Made by a program: the position numbers and the translations under genes. Below, in pieces: positions 48,667 through 58,549 of a stretch of 64,000 nucleotides of DNA (position 1 is the stretch's first letter; the number at the start of each line of letters is the position of its first letter). The stretch spans positions 946,876-1,010,875 of the forward strand of contig OX638380.1 in NCBI GenBank assembly GCA_951813855.1, read 5' to 3'. Under the pieces are notes generated by a model. The model was not told where the DNA came from. It did no database searches and saw nothing but the letters and a program-made list of their open reading frames with translations. Source of the stretch: an uncultured Verrucomicrobiae bacterium. GTDB taxonomy: Bacteria > Verrucomicrobiota > Verrucomicrobiia > Limisphaerales > AAA164-E04.

Positions 48667-50504
48667 TGCTCCCGAATCTCGATAGTGCGTTCCAAGGGAA
48701 GATCCTCGATTATCTGCCTGCGGCCTCCCGGCCAAATGATTTCCAACCGTTCGACCTCGGCAATCTTTCCAAGTCCGAAGGTAACCGGCAACTCCGATTG
48801 CGAGAGATAGCCCCTAAACGGCATCACTTGGCGCCAATACTGCCGGCCGCCGGCCAGCAATCGCAGCCAGGCGCCGATTCCTTCTCGATTCTGCTGGACT
48901 CCCTGCAACCGGATGCGAACCCAACGATGCCCCAACCGCTGTTCGTTGCGGAACAATCGCGGCGGACCGCCGATTTGAGTCATGACCACGTCCAAGTCGC
49001 CGTCGCCGTCGATGTCGGCGAAAGCCGAGCCGCGACCCACGATCGGGGCGAACAAATCCGCGCCCGAATCTTCCGCCCCCGCCACCACGAAACGACACCC
49101 TTGGTCGGGCCCGCTATTCCAGAAAAGTTGGGCCGGTTGGCGATACCGTTGACTTTTTTGAATCCGGGAAATCTCTTCCTCCAGATGACCGTTGACGGTC
49201 AAGAGGTCCTGCCAGCCGTCCAAATCGTAATCGAAAAAGAAGAGGCCGAATTTCAACAAGAGCCGGCTAGCCGGGCCCACTCCGGCGGGTATCGCTTCGT
49301 CGGTGAAAATCATCTGGCGATTCTGTTCGACGTACAGGGCCGTCATTTCGTTGGCGAAATTGGCGATGCCTACGGCCAGGGCGCCGTCTTCCCGGTAACG
49401 AGCGGTATCGATGCCCATCGCTCCCCGAGCCTTGCCGTAGGCATCGTAAGCTATACCGGTCTTGACGCCGATTTCCCGGTAAGTTCGATCCCAGGCATTG
49501 CTGTATACGAAGTTGCGCACGGTATCGTTGGCGAGAATCAAATCCATCCAACCGTCACGATTCAAATCCACGGGTGCCGCCCCCAAAGCTTTCGCTTCCG
49601 GCACTCCGGTTGCGAGGTTGGCGACCTGCATCCCGGCTCGTTCGGAAACGTCTTCGAAGGTTCCGTCTCCCCGATTCCGGAATAAATAGGGATGGGCGCC
49701 TTGGAAATTCATCGGTTGCCCGTAAGCCCTGCCGATACCCGTCAAGGTGGCTCCCAACTGCAGATCGAGCTCTCGATTCCACCGCACGTAATTTCCGACG
49801 AAAAGGTCTAAATAACCGTCGTTATCGTAGTCGAACCAGGCGGCACAGGTACTCCAATCCGTCTCCGCCCCCCCTACTCCAGCCGGACGGGTCGTTTCCT
49901 GAAAGCGCCCGTTACCCAAATTGCGAAACAGGCGATTGACGCCGACCACGGTAAAATAAATATCCGGGAGACCGTCACGGTCGTAATCGGCGACGGCCGC
50001 TCCCATGCCGTAAAACGGAACGTCAAGACCTGATTCTTCGGTAGCGTCCGTGAAACTTCCCGAACCGTCATTGGCGTAAAGCACCGATGAAGTCGCCGGG
50101 GACTGTTCGGTCCAGCCGATCCCATTTACGAACAGCAAGTCTTGATCTCCGTCGCTATCGTAATCGAAAAACGCTACCCCGCCTCCCATGGTTTCGGGCA
50201 ATAGCTTTTCTCCTTCCGCCCCGTTATGATGAACGAATTCGAGTCCGGCTTCCTTCCCGATCTCTCGAAACATCACTTTCGGTACGGAAATCGTCGGGAG
50301 AACGGGAGATTCCGGCGGAAGCAACGGGGTAATGCGTTGGGACTCGTTCTCCGGTCGAGAAAAAAACCACCAGCCGCCGCAGATTACGATCGAGATACCG
50401 AGCAGCAAGCCGAGCGACCAGCTCAAGGCCCGGCCGATTACGGCGTCATCCTCCTGAGAATTCAAATTTTCAGACGGTTCTGGCCGTTCGTCCGTTTTTG
50501 ACAT
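48663..50504 (-). CDS. FG-GAP/ASPIC-UnbV membrane-anchored protein
   Basis: This is a 613-residue protein with an N-terminal cytoplasmic tail, one membrane span (~30-50, LGLLLGISIVICGGWWFF) and a large extracytoplasmic beta-propeller. Calcium-binding FG-GAP/VCBS repeats are clear: FFDYDSDGDQDLLFVNG (~110), VADYDRDGLPDIYFTV (~170), WFDYDNDGYLDLFVGN (~230), VDLNRDGWMDLILAN (~330), FFDYDLDGWQDLLTVNG (~430) and FADIDGDGDLDVVMTQ (~500). The C-terminus is an ASPIC/UnbV domain (GIGAWLRLLAGGRQYWRQV, VERLEIIWPGGRRQIIED). This domain set is common in PVC bacteria and usually lacks a known function; an adhesion role is possible. Its stop overlaps mfd by four bases, an unusual partner. Confidence 0.9.
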   Translation of the reverse strand: MSKTDERPEPSENLNSQEDDAVIGRALSWSLGLLLGISIVICGGWWFFSRPENESQRITPLLPPESPVLPTISVPKVMFREIGKEAGLEFVHHNGAEGEKLLPETMGGGVAFFDYDSDGDQDLLFVNGIGWTEQSPATSSVLYANDGSGSFTDATEESGLDVPFYGMGAAVADYDRDGLPDIYFTVVGVNRLFRNLGNGRFQETTRPAGVGGAETDWSTCAAWFDYDNDGYLDLFVGNYVRWNRELDLQLGATLTGIGRAYGQPMNFQGAHPYLFRNRGDGTFEDVSERAGMQVANLATGVPEAKALGAAPVDLNRDGWMDLILANDTVRNFVYSNAWDRTYREIGVKTGIAYDAYGKARGAMGIDTARYREDGALAVGIANFANEMTALYVEQNRQMIFTDEAIPAGVGPASRLLLKFGLFFFDYDLDGWQDLLTVNGHLEEEISRIQKSQRYRQPAQLFWNSGPDQGCRFVVAGAEDSGADLFAPIVGRGSAFADIDGDGDLDVVMTQIGGPPRLFRNEQRLGHRWVRIRLQGVQQNREGIGAWLRLLAGGRQYWRQVMPFRGYLSQSELPVTFGLGKIAEVERLEIIWPGGRRQIIEDLPLERTIEIREQ

Positions 50505-50734
50505 GCGAACAGAAAAAAAACGAAATTGTTACGGGTTGCATCTAACGGGCAGCGACGAATACTGCCTGACAACATTCTCTGTCAAGCTATTTTCAGGAAA
50601 AATCCGACGCTAACACGGCCGGGACGGCGTGAGATGGGGAGATGATAAAAAATAAAACCGCATCGGTAAATTGGAAGAGTAACTCAAGGAATTTCGCCAG
50701 TGAAGGCCTCGGAACAGTCTTAACGGAAGTAAGC

Positions 50735-51493
50735 CAGCAATTCCCACTGAAATCAGGCCAAATAGCAATTGTGTGAAATTTATTTATAAATATGTTAAAT
50801 ACGGTCGAAAAGCGAATTTTCAAGACTGATTTCAGATAAAATTTCACTTTTCCCCTTGATCAGATGATTTATTTTGCGTTTCGCCCGAGAGACGAACGAG
50901 CTCAGAACGCACCACTCCGAGCTCGATCTAAATCAAGTTTTTTTTTGAGGTCGCCGACTAGCGATCCCGGTCAGAATATCGCCGACTAGGTGGGGGCGGC
51001 AGGTTTAGGCACGAAGTCGAGCATCCCATACACGAGTAACTGGTAGAGGTGGTTCCAATCCGTGAGACAATGCATGCGAAGATGGCATCTGATTTCTACC
51101 CAGACTTCCTAAAGCGATCCGATCATCTGAGGCGCCCGTTTAAAGAGAGAACAGGCGATCAGTTCCATTTGATCTACCAGCGCCGCCAGCATCGTCAAAA
51201 ACAGAAAAACCGTGGCGAGATGTTCTTTTCCGTGGCCATAGTTGTGCTCCAACTGGTACCCGCGATTTTTCAAACTATTAAACGTATCCTCGATTTGCCA
51301 CCGGCTGCGACCGGACCGCGCTATGTTTTGAACATTGGAGTCATTGATTTCCCAATCCGTGACCCCAGAAAAAATCGCCGGCTGTTCACCCGGAGCTTGG
51401 ATTTCGCACCATAAAAAATTAATTTTAAGATCGGGATTAGCTTGGTTCAGCGGCTGTTGATTCACCCAGATGTACGTATACTTAACGCCAGCT
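50735..51493 (-). mobile_element. IS4-like insertion sequence, truncated copy
   Basis: The copy starts at the same end CAGCAATTCCCACTG as the full element at 56458. It aligns with it for about 760 bases to GCCAGCTT, where the transposon at 51494 begins. The coding part (51109-51465 and nearby) keeps the C-terminal transposase block WQIEDTFNSLKNRGY but has a stop after APQMIGSL. The remaining two thirds of the element, including both catalytic Asp residues, are missing. Confidence 0.85.
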
Positions 51494-53892
51494 TCAGACT
51501 TCCTGACACGATCGGACCAGAAAAACGGGGTTAAACCACCAAAAGCCAGTAAATACGTTCTTTTTTGGAAATGAGAGATTGATTATTCTTGCATGATGCG
51601 TTATAATCTGTTTTGTGCACCAAAATGGGTATCTGGCTTCGCTTCCTGAGGGTTTTCGGCCTCAAAATCCGATCGTGATCAATGGTAATATCGCCATGTC
51701 ATCGCAAGACGAAATGACTTGTTATCTCGACAATTTGGAACCGATATTCGCGCATCCCGATAAGGATCAGATCTCGAGGCGTGTGATCATGGGGATGCTT
51801 CATGTGGTGAATCATATTTCTCAGAAACGATTGGCCGAGGTGTTTGAGGTCCATCGCAACACGGTATCAAATTCCGTGACTCGGTACCGGGTTGGTGGAT
51901 TAAGTTCTTTTTATCAAAAAAAGTCCGGTCGACGTCGTACGGTTTTGACCCCCAAGGTGATCAAACAAGGCAGTCAATTGTTAGCCGAAGGCATGAGTCA
52001 ACGTGGTGCCGCCAAGGTATTGGGAATCAATTGGGTCACCTTTCATTTGGGTTGCAAAGCGGAAGTGATTACCATGCCGTCAAAGTCCTCGGATTCGATG
52101 GAAACCCCCGAATCCAAGGAACGGTCTCTCCAGGCTACGGAACGTTCCGAACGGAATACTAAAGATCGACATACCCCAATGGGGCGTGCGACTCATGACG
52201 TTATGGGGCGACAATTGGCCGCCAGAGGAAAGCTGGAAGAGGTTAAACCCATTTTCAATCAGGCCCATAAAGCCGTGGAAAACGGAGGAGTGTTAACCGC
52301 CTTGCCATTTTTACTCCAGGAAGGATTGTTACGCGGGGTGGAAACAAATCTGAAACTTTCGAACGGTTATTACGGAGTGACATCGATCTTGAATTTTCTC
52401 GCCTTCCTTAGTTTGGCCCGAGTGAGGAATCCAGAAGCCCTTCGCTATGAAGCACCGGGTGAATAGGGTATTATCTTAGGTTTGGATCGATGCCCTGAGG
52501 TCAAAACCTTACGCCAGAAGATTCAGGAACTATCCGAAAACCAACAGGACATTAAATCTTGGCAAAACAACTTGTTTCAGCACTGGGTAAATCAGACCCC
52601 AGAGGCCGCCGCGACCCTGTTGATTGACGGACATTCGAAAGTCTATACCGGTCGAAAAGGTAATCTCCCTAAGCACTATGTCTCGCGTGAAAAGCTTTGC
52701 CTTCCAGCGACAGTGGGTTACTGGCTCAACGCCTTGGGAGGCTGCCCTTTGATGTGTCTGCATCAGGCCCTCGACCCTCAAATGGTAACGATGATCGAAC
52801 AAGAGATCGTCCCGGAATTGAGACAGCTCGGCAAAGTGGACGATCCCGGTCCTGACTTGAGCCAGAATCAGTCGGTAGCTCCCTCGATTACTTTGGTCTT
52901 CGATCGAGAAGGTTGGTCGCCACAATTATTTGAGAAACTGGCCAAGGTCGGCATCGCGGTGATTACTTGGATCAAAAACCGGCAAAGCGAAGATTGGCCA
53001 TCAAGCGCCTTCCAAGAAACGGAAGTGCCGATTTATGGTCCCGCGGAAACACTCTCGAGAAAAGAGTGGTTAGCCGAACAAAGCCTCCAACTTACCCCGA
53101 GACTAAAGGTTCGGGAAATTAGAAAACTAACGGATAAAGGTCGCCAATTATCCATCATGACTACCCATCCGACTTTGCCCCTTTCCAAAGTTGCTGGCTC
53201 CATGTTGTCACGATGGTCTCAAGAAAACTTCTTCAAGTATATGAGACAAGAATTCAATTGGGATGCCCTGACCACTCAAGGACTCGAAGAAATCGATCCC
53301 GATAGCCAAGTTGTCAATCCTGAAGCTAGCCAACTCAATAAGAAAGTTAAGCGAACTCAACAACGGTTAGGTCAACTCAGAAATCGACTGTCTGAAACGA
53401 CCATGTCAAGTAAAGTTGAGATTAAATATCGAACGCAATTAACCCAATTAGAAACTGAATTGCAACCAATGAAAGCAGAGCTTAAAGTCATTCCAACGCA
53501 CGTCAAAGCGGGACAGTTATCAAAACCACTTCAAACCTTGCCTTCCGTCGATCATATGATCTATGAGACGGTACGGATGATCGCCTATCGAACTGAGGTG
53601 CGAATGATGAGCCCGATTATCTTGGCTCAAGGGAAAAAACGCAATGCAAGAAAACTGTTGCAGGCTTTGTACCAAGCCAAAGCCAACTTTATTCCAGAGA
53701 AGCGAAATAAGCTATTACGGGTTCAAGTTCTTGGGCTCGGCAGCCATGGTCTCGATCAATCACTTGCCGGATTATTCTCCGAGTTGAATGCTTCCGCCAC
53801 GATTTATCCTGGCACGGATCTTCGAATGTTTTACGAGCTTGCAGACTAACGGTTATGCACAAAACAATTTTAACACGGGTCAGGAAGTCTGA
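51494..53892 (+). mobile_element. Transposon of unassigned family (2.4 kb)
   Basis: The ends are TCAGACTTCCTGAC at the left (51494-51507) and its complement GTCAGGAAGTCTGA at the right (53879-53892). A second inner inverted repeat occurs: GTTATAATCTGTTTTGTGCA at 51600-51619, and near 53856-53874 its counterpart TGCACAAAACAATTTTAAC. The left flank is a truncated IS4-like element and the right flank is RHS coding sequence, so no shared target duplication is present. Confidence 0.7.
51615..53849 (+). pseudogene. DDE-type transposase of unassigned family with a nonsense codon
   Basis: A single frame runs from GTG 51615 (or ATG 51696) to 53849, broken by TAG at 52464-52466 where Trp is expected (APGE-stop-GIILGLDR). 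Apart from that the frame is open. The N-terminal part has a helix-turn-helix region (RLAEVFEVHRNTVSNSVTRY, then SQRGAAKVLGINWVTFH). The C-terminal part has candidate catalytic acids: Asp in ATLLIDGHSKVYTG, Asp in LVFDREGWSPQLF and Glu in RWSQENFFKYMRQEF. The total length, ~744 codons, is large. I do not recognise a named IS family. It may be a recently inactivated copy, given only one visible lesion. Confidence 0.65.
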
Positions 53893-55107
53893 GATTTGAG
53901 GCGTAATCACTGCCTAATTCTGGTTTTACGGCCTCCGGCGCAGAACGTTTATCCGCCCTTGTTCGATTGCCGATATCGTCGTACTCATATCCGAATCCGT
54001 ATCCCGGAACGGCTTCTCCCGACTTGTCGTACTTTCCACCGAAAGCAAGTTGATTTTTGTCGTCATATTGATATTGCCAATAACTTCCGTCATCAAGAGT
54101 CATCCGGGTCCGTTGATTTATCGAATTATACTGGTAACCATAGGACGCAATGACTTGATCACCGGCATGATGAGCGATAGAGGTCAAGCGACCTATTTTA
54201 TCGTACCGTCGTTGACTGTGCATCAACAGTTTCTGTTGCTTATCCGAAATCCGTAAATCCGTTATTCTGCCTGTCAGATCCTGATATTCATAGCGAGCGG
54301 TAAAATTCCCGTCGCTGACGCCCGCATGCCTTCCGGCCTGATCAAACGTATACGTTACCCGATCGACCGTGTTACCGTTTTGTATCAGTTCATACCCCGA
54401 ATAACGGCCCAAGGTGTCATATTGACGAATCAGTCGATGGGGATTGTCCCCGCGATAACTTTCCTCGGTCATTTGGCCATATGAGTCGTAGGAATAATCG
54501 ATTGTGTTCGTACCGCTAGTTACCGAGACCGTTTGTCCGAGACGGTTGTAGCGTAACGTAACATCCGGGGTGTCGTCGCTGTGATCAACCTTCGTCATAT
54601 CTCCCGATACATCATAGGTATAACGAGTGACAACGCCTCGCGCCCAAGTGCGGCTTTTTCTTTTACCGGCCAGAGTGTATTCATAGGTCGGCCCTTTACC
54701 GTCTTGGTATATCTTTCGATTCAAATTGCCACGATTATCGTACGCCCATTGAGTCGTAACTATGCCGGTCTTGCCGTCATAATCCTGCCAAGTCGTCATC
54801 TCTGCCTTACGTCCCGCATGGTCATAGCCGTATTGCACCGGATAAGTCCCGGCGCCATGGACTAATCTCACTTCGCCAGTCGCCCAATAACTAGTGTGCA
54901 CGCTGTTCCCGTCCGGGTTGATAACCTCGATTCTTCGACCGTTCTGATCGTAACGATAACGAATAACCTGCCTTGGCTCTCCGTCTGCGGCGGGAGGAGA
55001 CGTCACCTTGGTCAAATTATTTTGAGCGTCATATTCGTATTCCGTAGCACCCGAGTAAGGGCTCTCGCCAAAATAAACTATCTGTTTTCGTGTATGTATC
55101 AAATGTA

Positions 55108-56319
55108 TTATTTACATTCATGGGGCTTTAATTTATAATTCCATTCACCATGAAACTTCTCTTTAGTTAAACGCAAATCTTGCATTTGTTCGTCAGTAAT
55201 TTTTGTGCCCGTCTGATATTTGGATTCATCTAGATCACAGTTTATTTTCAACCCATTTTTAGTTGTTGTATTGCTAATCAAATTAACTATGGTTTCATAA
55301 TTGGTTAATGGGCGTCCCCGCCAATTCATTGAAATATATGAAAACATTTGATGTTCAATTTTATTCCACTTGCTCGTACCAGGTGGAAAATGACAAACTG
55401 ATATTTCCATGCTATGTTCATCAGCCAGTTTTTGTAACTCGGTTTTCCATAATTTATTACGACTACCATTTGAACCTCCTCCATCAGCTGTAATTAATAG
55501 CTTCTTGGCCTTGGGATGTTTTTTTCGTCCCATTGCTAGCCACCATCGACGAATAGTTTCTACCGCAAATTCCGCAGTATCGTGATCAGTGCCTACACTT
55601 ACCCAACCCGTATTGGTGTTAATATCAAACACGCCATAGGGATTTGCTTTAGGTAGTTTTGGATCAGGGAAATCATGCATTTTGACTAGTTCAGGATTTC
55701 CATTCGGATGCCATTCTTTCCCCATATTTTTGTGCTGTCCCACCAATTCCTTTTTTTTGGTGTCAACCGAAATCACGGGTTCATTTTCCTTCAGGAATTT
55801 CCGAGATTTGCGTTCAATATATCGAAATTGCTGGTCTCGATCGGGATGCTGGTTGCCTTCTAGCGTCTTCTGCTTGCCTTGAAGGCTGTATCCCATTTCA
55901 TGGAGCAAACGATTTACGGTGCGTTCACTTATCTGATGTCCCATTTCATTTAATTTGGTTTTGATTGGTTCAGCACTTTTGCAGGTCCAACGCAACGGAT
56001 TTTCAGGATCACCTCGAGTTTCGGGTTCGATAAGATTATTCAGATCTGACAAAAGAGTCTTGTCGTGTTTGGTTAATAATTTCCGTCCCCCTCCTGATTT
56101 CCTTTGGCGATTTTTCTCCGAAATTGCTCCCGTTTTTAATTGATTAATTCCCGCTCGAATCGTAGTGCGGCTAGCACCCGTAGCTTCGTGAACTATTTCT
56201 ATTCCACCCCTACCAATGGCTATTGCCTCGGATGCTAGCCAATGACGCTTAATCAATTCTTGGAAGTTTGGCTCCAAGCTCAGATATTTTTTTCTGATAA
56301 CGGCAACCTGATCGCTCAC
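55108..56319 (-). CDS. ISAzo13-type transposase (intact)
   Basis: The 403-residue protein is complete: GTG at 56319, stop at 55108. It carries the DDE set: VISVDTKKKELVGQHK, ITADGGGSNGSRNKLW and GTSKWNKIEHQMF. The N-terminal ~100 residues (SDQVAVIRKKYLSLEPNFQE; TTIRAGINQL) are probably the DNA-binding region, with the basic patch KNRQRKSGGGRK. It is the only full-length copy without an inactivating change in this window and could mobilise the defective ones. The promoter (TTGAAA, 17 bases, TATGAT on the minus strand, 56353-56325) leaves almost no leader. The upstream part of the same IS is separated from it by the inserted IS4-like element, but that does not disturb the promoter. Confidence 0.92.
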   Translation of the reverse strand: MSDQVAVIRKKYLSLEPNFQELIKRHWLASEAIAIGRGGIEIVHEATGASRTTIRAGINQLKTGAISEKNRQRKSGGGRKLLTKHDKTLLSDLNNLIEPETRGDPENPLRWTCKSAEPIKTKLNEMGHQISERTVNRLLHEMGYSLQGKQKTLEGNQHPDRDQQFRYIERKSRKFLKENEPVISVDTKKKELVGQHKNMGKEWHPNGNPELVKMHDFPDPKLPKANPYGVFDINTNTGWVSVGTDHDTAEFAVETIRRWWLAMGRKKHPKAKKLLITADGGGSNGSRNKLWKTELQKLADEHSMEISVCHFPPGTSKWNKIEHQMFSYISMNWRGRPLTNYETIVNLISNTTTKNGLKINCDLDESKYQTGTKITDEQMQDLRLTKEKFHGEWNYKLKPHECK

Positions 56320-56324
56320 GCTTA

Positions 56325-56353
56325 ATCATATCATACATATTTCATTTTTTCAA
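56325..56353 (-). promoter_or_regulatory. Promoter of the intact ISAzo13-like transposase
   Basis: Read on the minus strand: TTGAAA at 56353-56348, 17-base spacer, TATGAT at 56330-56325, then GTG at 56319. Same design as in copy 1. Confidence 0.6.
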
Positions 56354-56457
56354 CCTTTAAAAGTAATTAATTCTAATTCGTTAGTTGTCAAAGGATTGGA
56401 AACTAAGATTTACCGTCATCAAGCCTCTCAAAAACCATTGAATCGACCTAAATGGGT

Positions 56458-58549
56458 CAGCAATTCCCACTGAAGTCAGGCCAGATAGTAATTGTGTGAA
56501 ATTTATTTATAAATATGTTAAATACGGTCGAAAAACGGATTTTCAAGATTGATTTCAGATAACATTTCGTTTTTTCCCTTGATCAGGTGATTTATTTTGC
56601 GTTTCGCCCGAGAGATGAACGAGATCAGAACGCACCACTCCGAGCTCGATCTAAATCGAGTTTTTTTTTGAGGTCGCCGACTAGCGATCTCGGTCAGAAT
56701 ATCGCCGACTAGGTGGGGGCAGCAGGTTTAGGCACGAAGTCGAGCATCCCATACACGAGTAACTGGTAGAGGTGGTTCCAATCCTTGAGACGATGCATGC
56801 GAAGATGGCATCTGATTTCTACCCAGACTTCCTGGAGCGATCCGATCATCTGAGGCGCCCGTTTAAAGAGAGAGCAGGCGATCAGTTCCATTTGATCTAC
56901 CAGCACCGCCAGCATCATCAAAAACAGAAAAACCGTGGCGAGATGTTCTTTTCCGTGGCCATAATTGTGCTCCAACTGGTACCCGCGATTTTTCAAACTA
57001 TTGAACGTATCCTCGATTTGCCACCGGCTGCGACCGGCCCGCGCTATTTTTTGAACGTTGGAGTCATTGATTTCCCAATCCGTGACCCAAGAAAAAATCG
57101 CCGGCTTTTCACCCGGAGCTTCGATTTCGCACCATAAAAAATTAATTTTAAGATCAGGATTTTCTTGGTTCAGCGGCTGTTGATTCACCCAGATGTACGT
57201 ATACTTGACGCCAGCTTGGTCCCAACATACGAACCGGTGGGATTCACCGGTCTCATCCGCTTTCACAAATAGCTCGAATAAATGTTCGTGATTGCTTGGT
57301 CTGGCGACGATGATGAAGGACATTCGATACCGTTTCAGGAGCTTGATAAACGGGGCGTTGGAATGAAGCCCATCGGCCAAGACGACGATCTTCAGGCGGG
57401 GATGTTCCCGATGAAGTCTGGTGACCAACCGCCGGATGGCTCGGCTCTCGCAATCGTTGATGAGCCATTTATTGCTGCTTTCCCACCGGTAACGGTCCGT
57501 ATACCGGTATGGAAAGTCGGTGAGTTCCTCGTCCTTCGGGCCCACCTCCGGGTCGGCTTCCGAACCGATTAATTGCTTGCTGACCGGCTCCGGTGCCAGC
57601 GGAATAACCTCCGGCTGGTCCGGATGAACCACGGCGGCTCCCACGGCTTGATGGTAATAGGTGATCGCACCGTTTTCGTGTTGTTTTTGACAGCAGTGTT
57701 CACAGTGAAGATGGTTGGAAGAGAAAACACCGGTGCCGTCTATCGACACGAGATAGTGCTTGTCTTCCCACCAATATCGCTTCAACACTCCGTTTCGTTG
57801 TAACATCCGAAACAGTTCCAGGAACGCGGATCGAAGATGAATGGGATTGATCCGATCCAGGAATTTGCGTAATCCCGAATCAGAAGGCACTCGTTTGATG
57901 CGATACAGTCGGCGCAAGTTAGCCCGGGTTCTTCGGCTCGTCACCTTTCGTTTCCGACCTCGAGTGGCTTCGTCAAAGCCCAGTAACGAGGAAAATTTCT
58001 GCTGCAACGCCGCAAACGCGCTCATCAAATGGTCGGTGACCTCGAACCTGCTTTTGCGGCAGGGGCGGGGAACGAGGCGAAAACACCCCCAAATCCTCCC
58101 AATGATATTGGGTTTGAGTAACTTTTTGCGAAATTTCACCAGGGAAAACCTTTCGTTGAATGATTGTGAGGATCGGCTTGTTCCACGACGGATCAGGCCG
58201 GTCGGCACGCCGAACGGAATCAAAACATGGGACGGACACTGAGACCCCGGCAGATCGCAGCCTCCTGAGTTCGAGAACAACTCGAGATCCTCTCGGATGG
58301 CTTTTCTGGCCGGAAAATACGTCGGGAGAACGGGTTAAGACGAATTTCGGCACCCGATCCAGGGCCAAAAAGCGTCAAATCACGTTTTGGTCAGGAAAAG
58401 ATACGAAAAAACAGCGATTACAACGAAACCACCATTAATGCAGCATAGTTTTGGAAGAAATGCTGAAAATATTTAAAGAAATCAGCGCGAAAACCCGATT
58501 GAGAAAACCCTTGTTTTTACTGGATTTTCTTCTTCAGTGGGAATTGCTG
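56458..58549 (-). mobile_element. IS4-like insertion sequence (2092 bp)
   Basis: Both ends carry CAGCAATTCCCACTGAAG (56458 and, as complement CTTCAGTGGGAATTGCTG, 58532-58549). The 9-bp target duplication TAAATGGGT is present on both sides: CCTAAATGGGT before and TAAATGGGTTGATAAC after. One copy of it is part of the ISAzo13-like element's own leader, so this is an IS inside an IS. A truncated relative lies at 50735-51493. Confidence 0.92.
56709..58280 (-). CDS. IS4-family-like transposase
   Basis: This frame spans up to 523 residues. TTG 58280 is the frame-opening start, but the true start may be downstream near KFRKKLLKPNIIGRI or MSAFAALQQKF. DDE features are Asp in HYLVSIDGTGVFSSNH, Asp in IVVLADGLHSNAPFI and the signature Glu in RWQIEDTFNSLKNRGYQLEH (Y-R-E-K-like spacing typical of IS4). 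A C4-type zinc-finger-like cluster CEHCC sits between the first two. The protein is complete in this copy. The distance from the left end to the stop (~250 bases) is long for such elements. The nested position within an ISAzo13-like element shows it arrived later. Confidence 0.85.
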   Translation of the reverse strand: MFSNSGGCDLPGSQCPSHVLIPFGVPTGLIRRGTSRSSQSFNERFSLVKFRKKLLKPNIIGRIWGCFRLVPRPCRKSRFEVTDHLMSAFAALQQKFSSLLGFDEATRGRKRKVTSRRTRANLRRLYRIKRVPSDSGLRKFLDRINPIHLRSAFLELFRMLQRNGVLKRYWWEDKHYLVSIDGTGVFSSNHLHCEHCCQKQHENGAITYYHQAVGAAVVHPDQPEVIPLAPEPVSKQLIGSEADPEVGPKDEELTDFPYRYTDRYRWESSNKWLINDCESRAIRRLVTRLHREHPRLKIVVLADGLHSNAPFIKLLKRYRMSFIIVARPSNHEHLFELFVKADETGESHRFVCWDQAGVKYTYIWVNQQPLNQENPDLKINFLWCEIEAPGEKPAIFSWVTDWEINDSNVQKIARAGRSRWQIEDTFNSLKNRGYQLEHNYGHGKEHLATVFLFLMMLAVLVDQMELIACSLFKRAPQMIGSLQEVWVEIRCHLRMHRLKDWNHLYQLLVYGMLDFVPKPAAPT

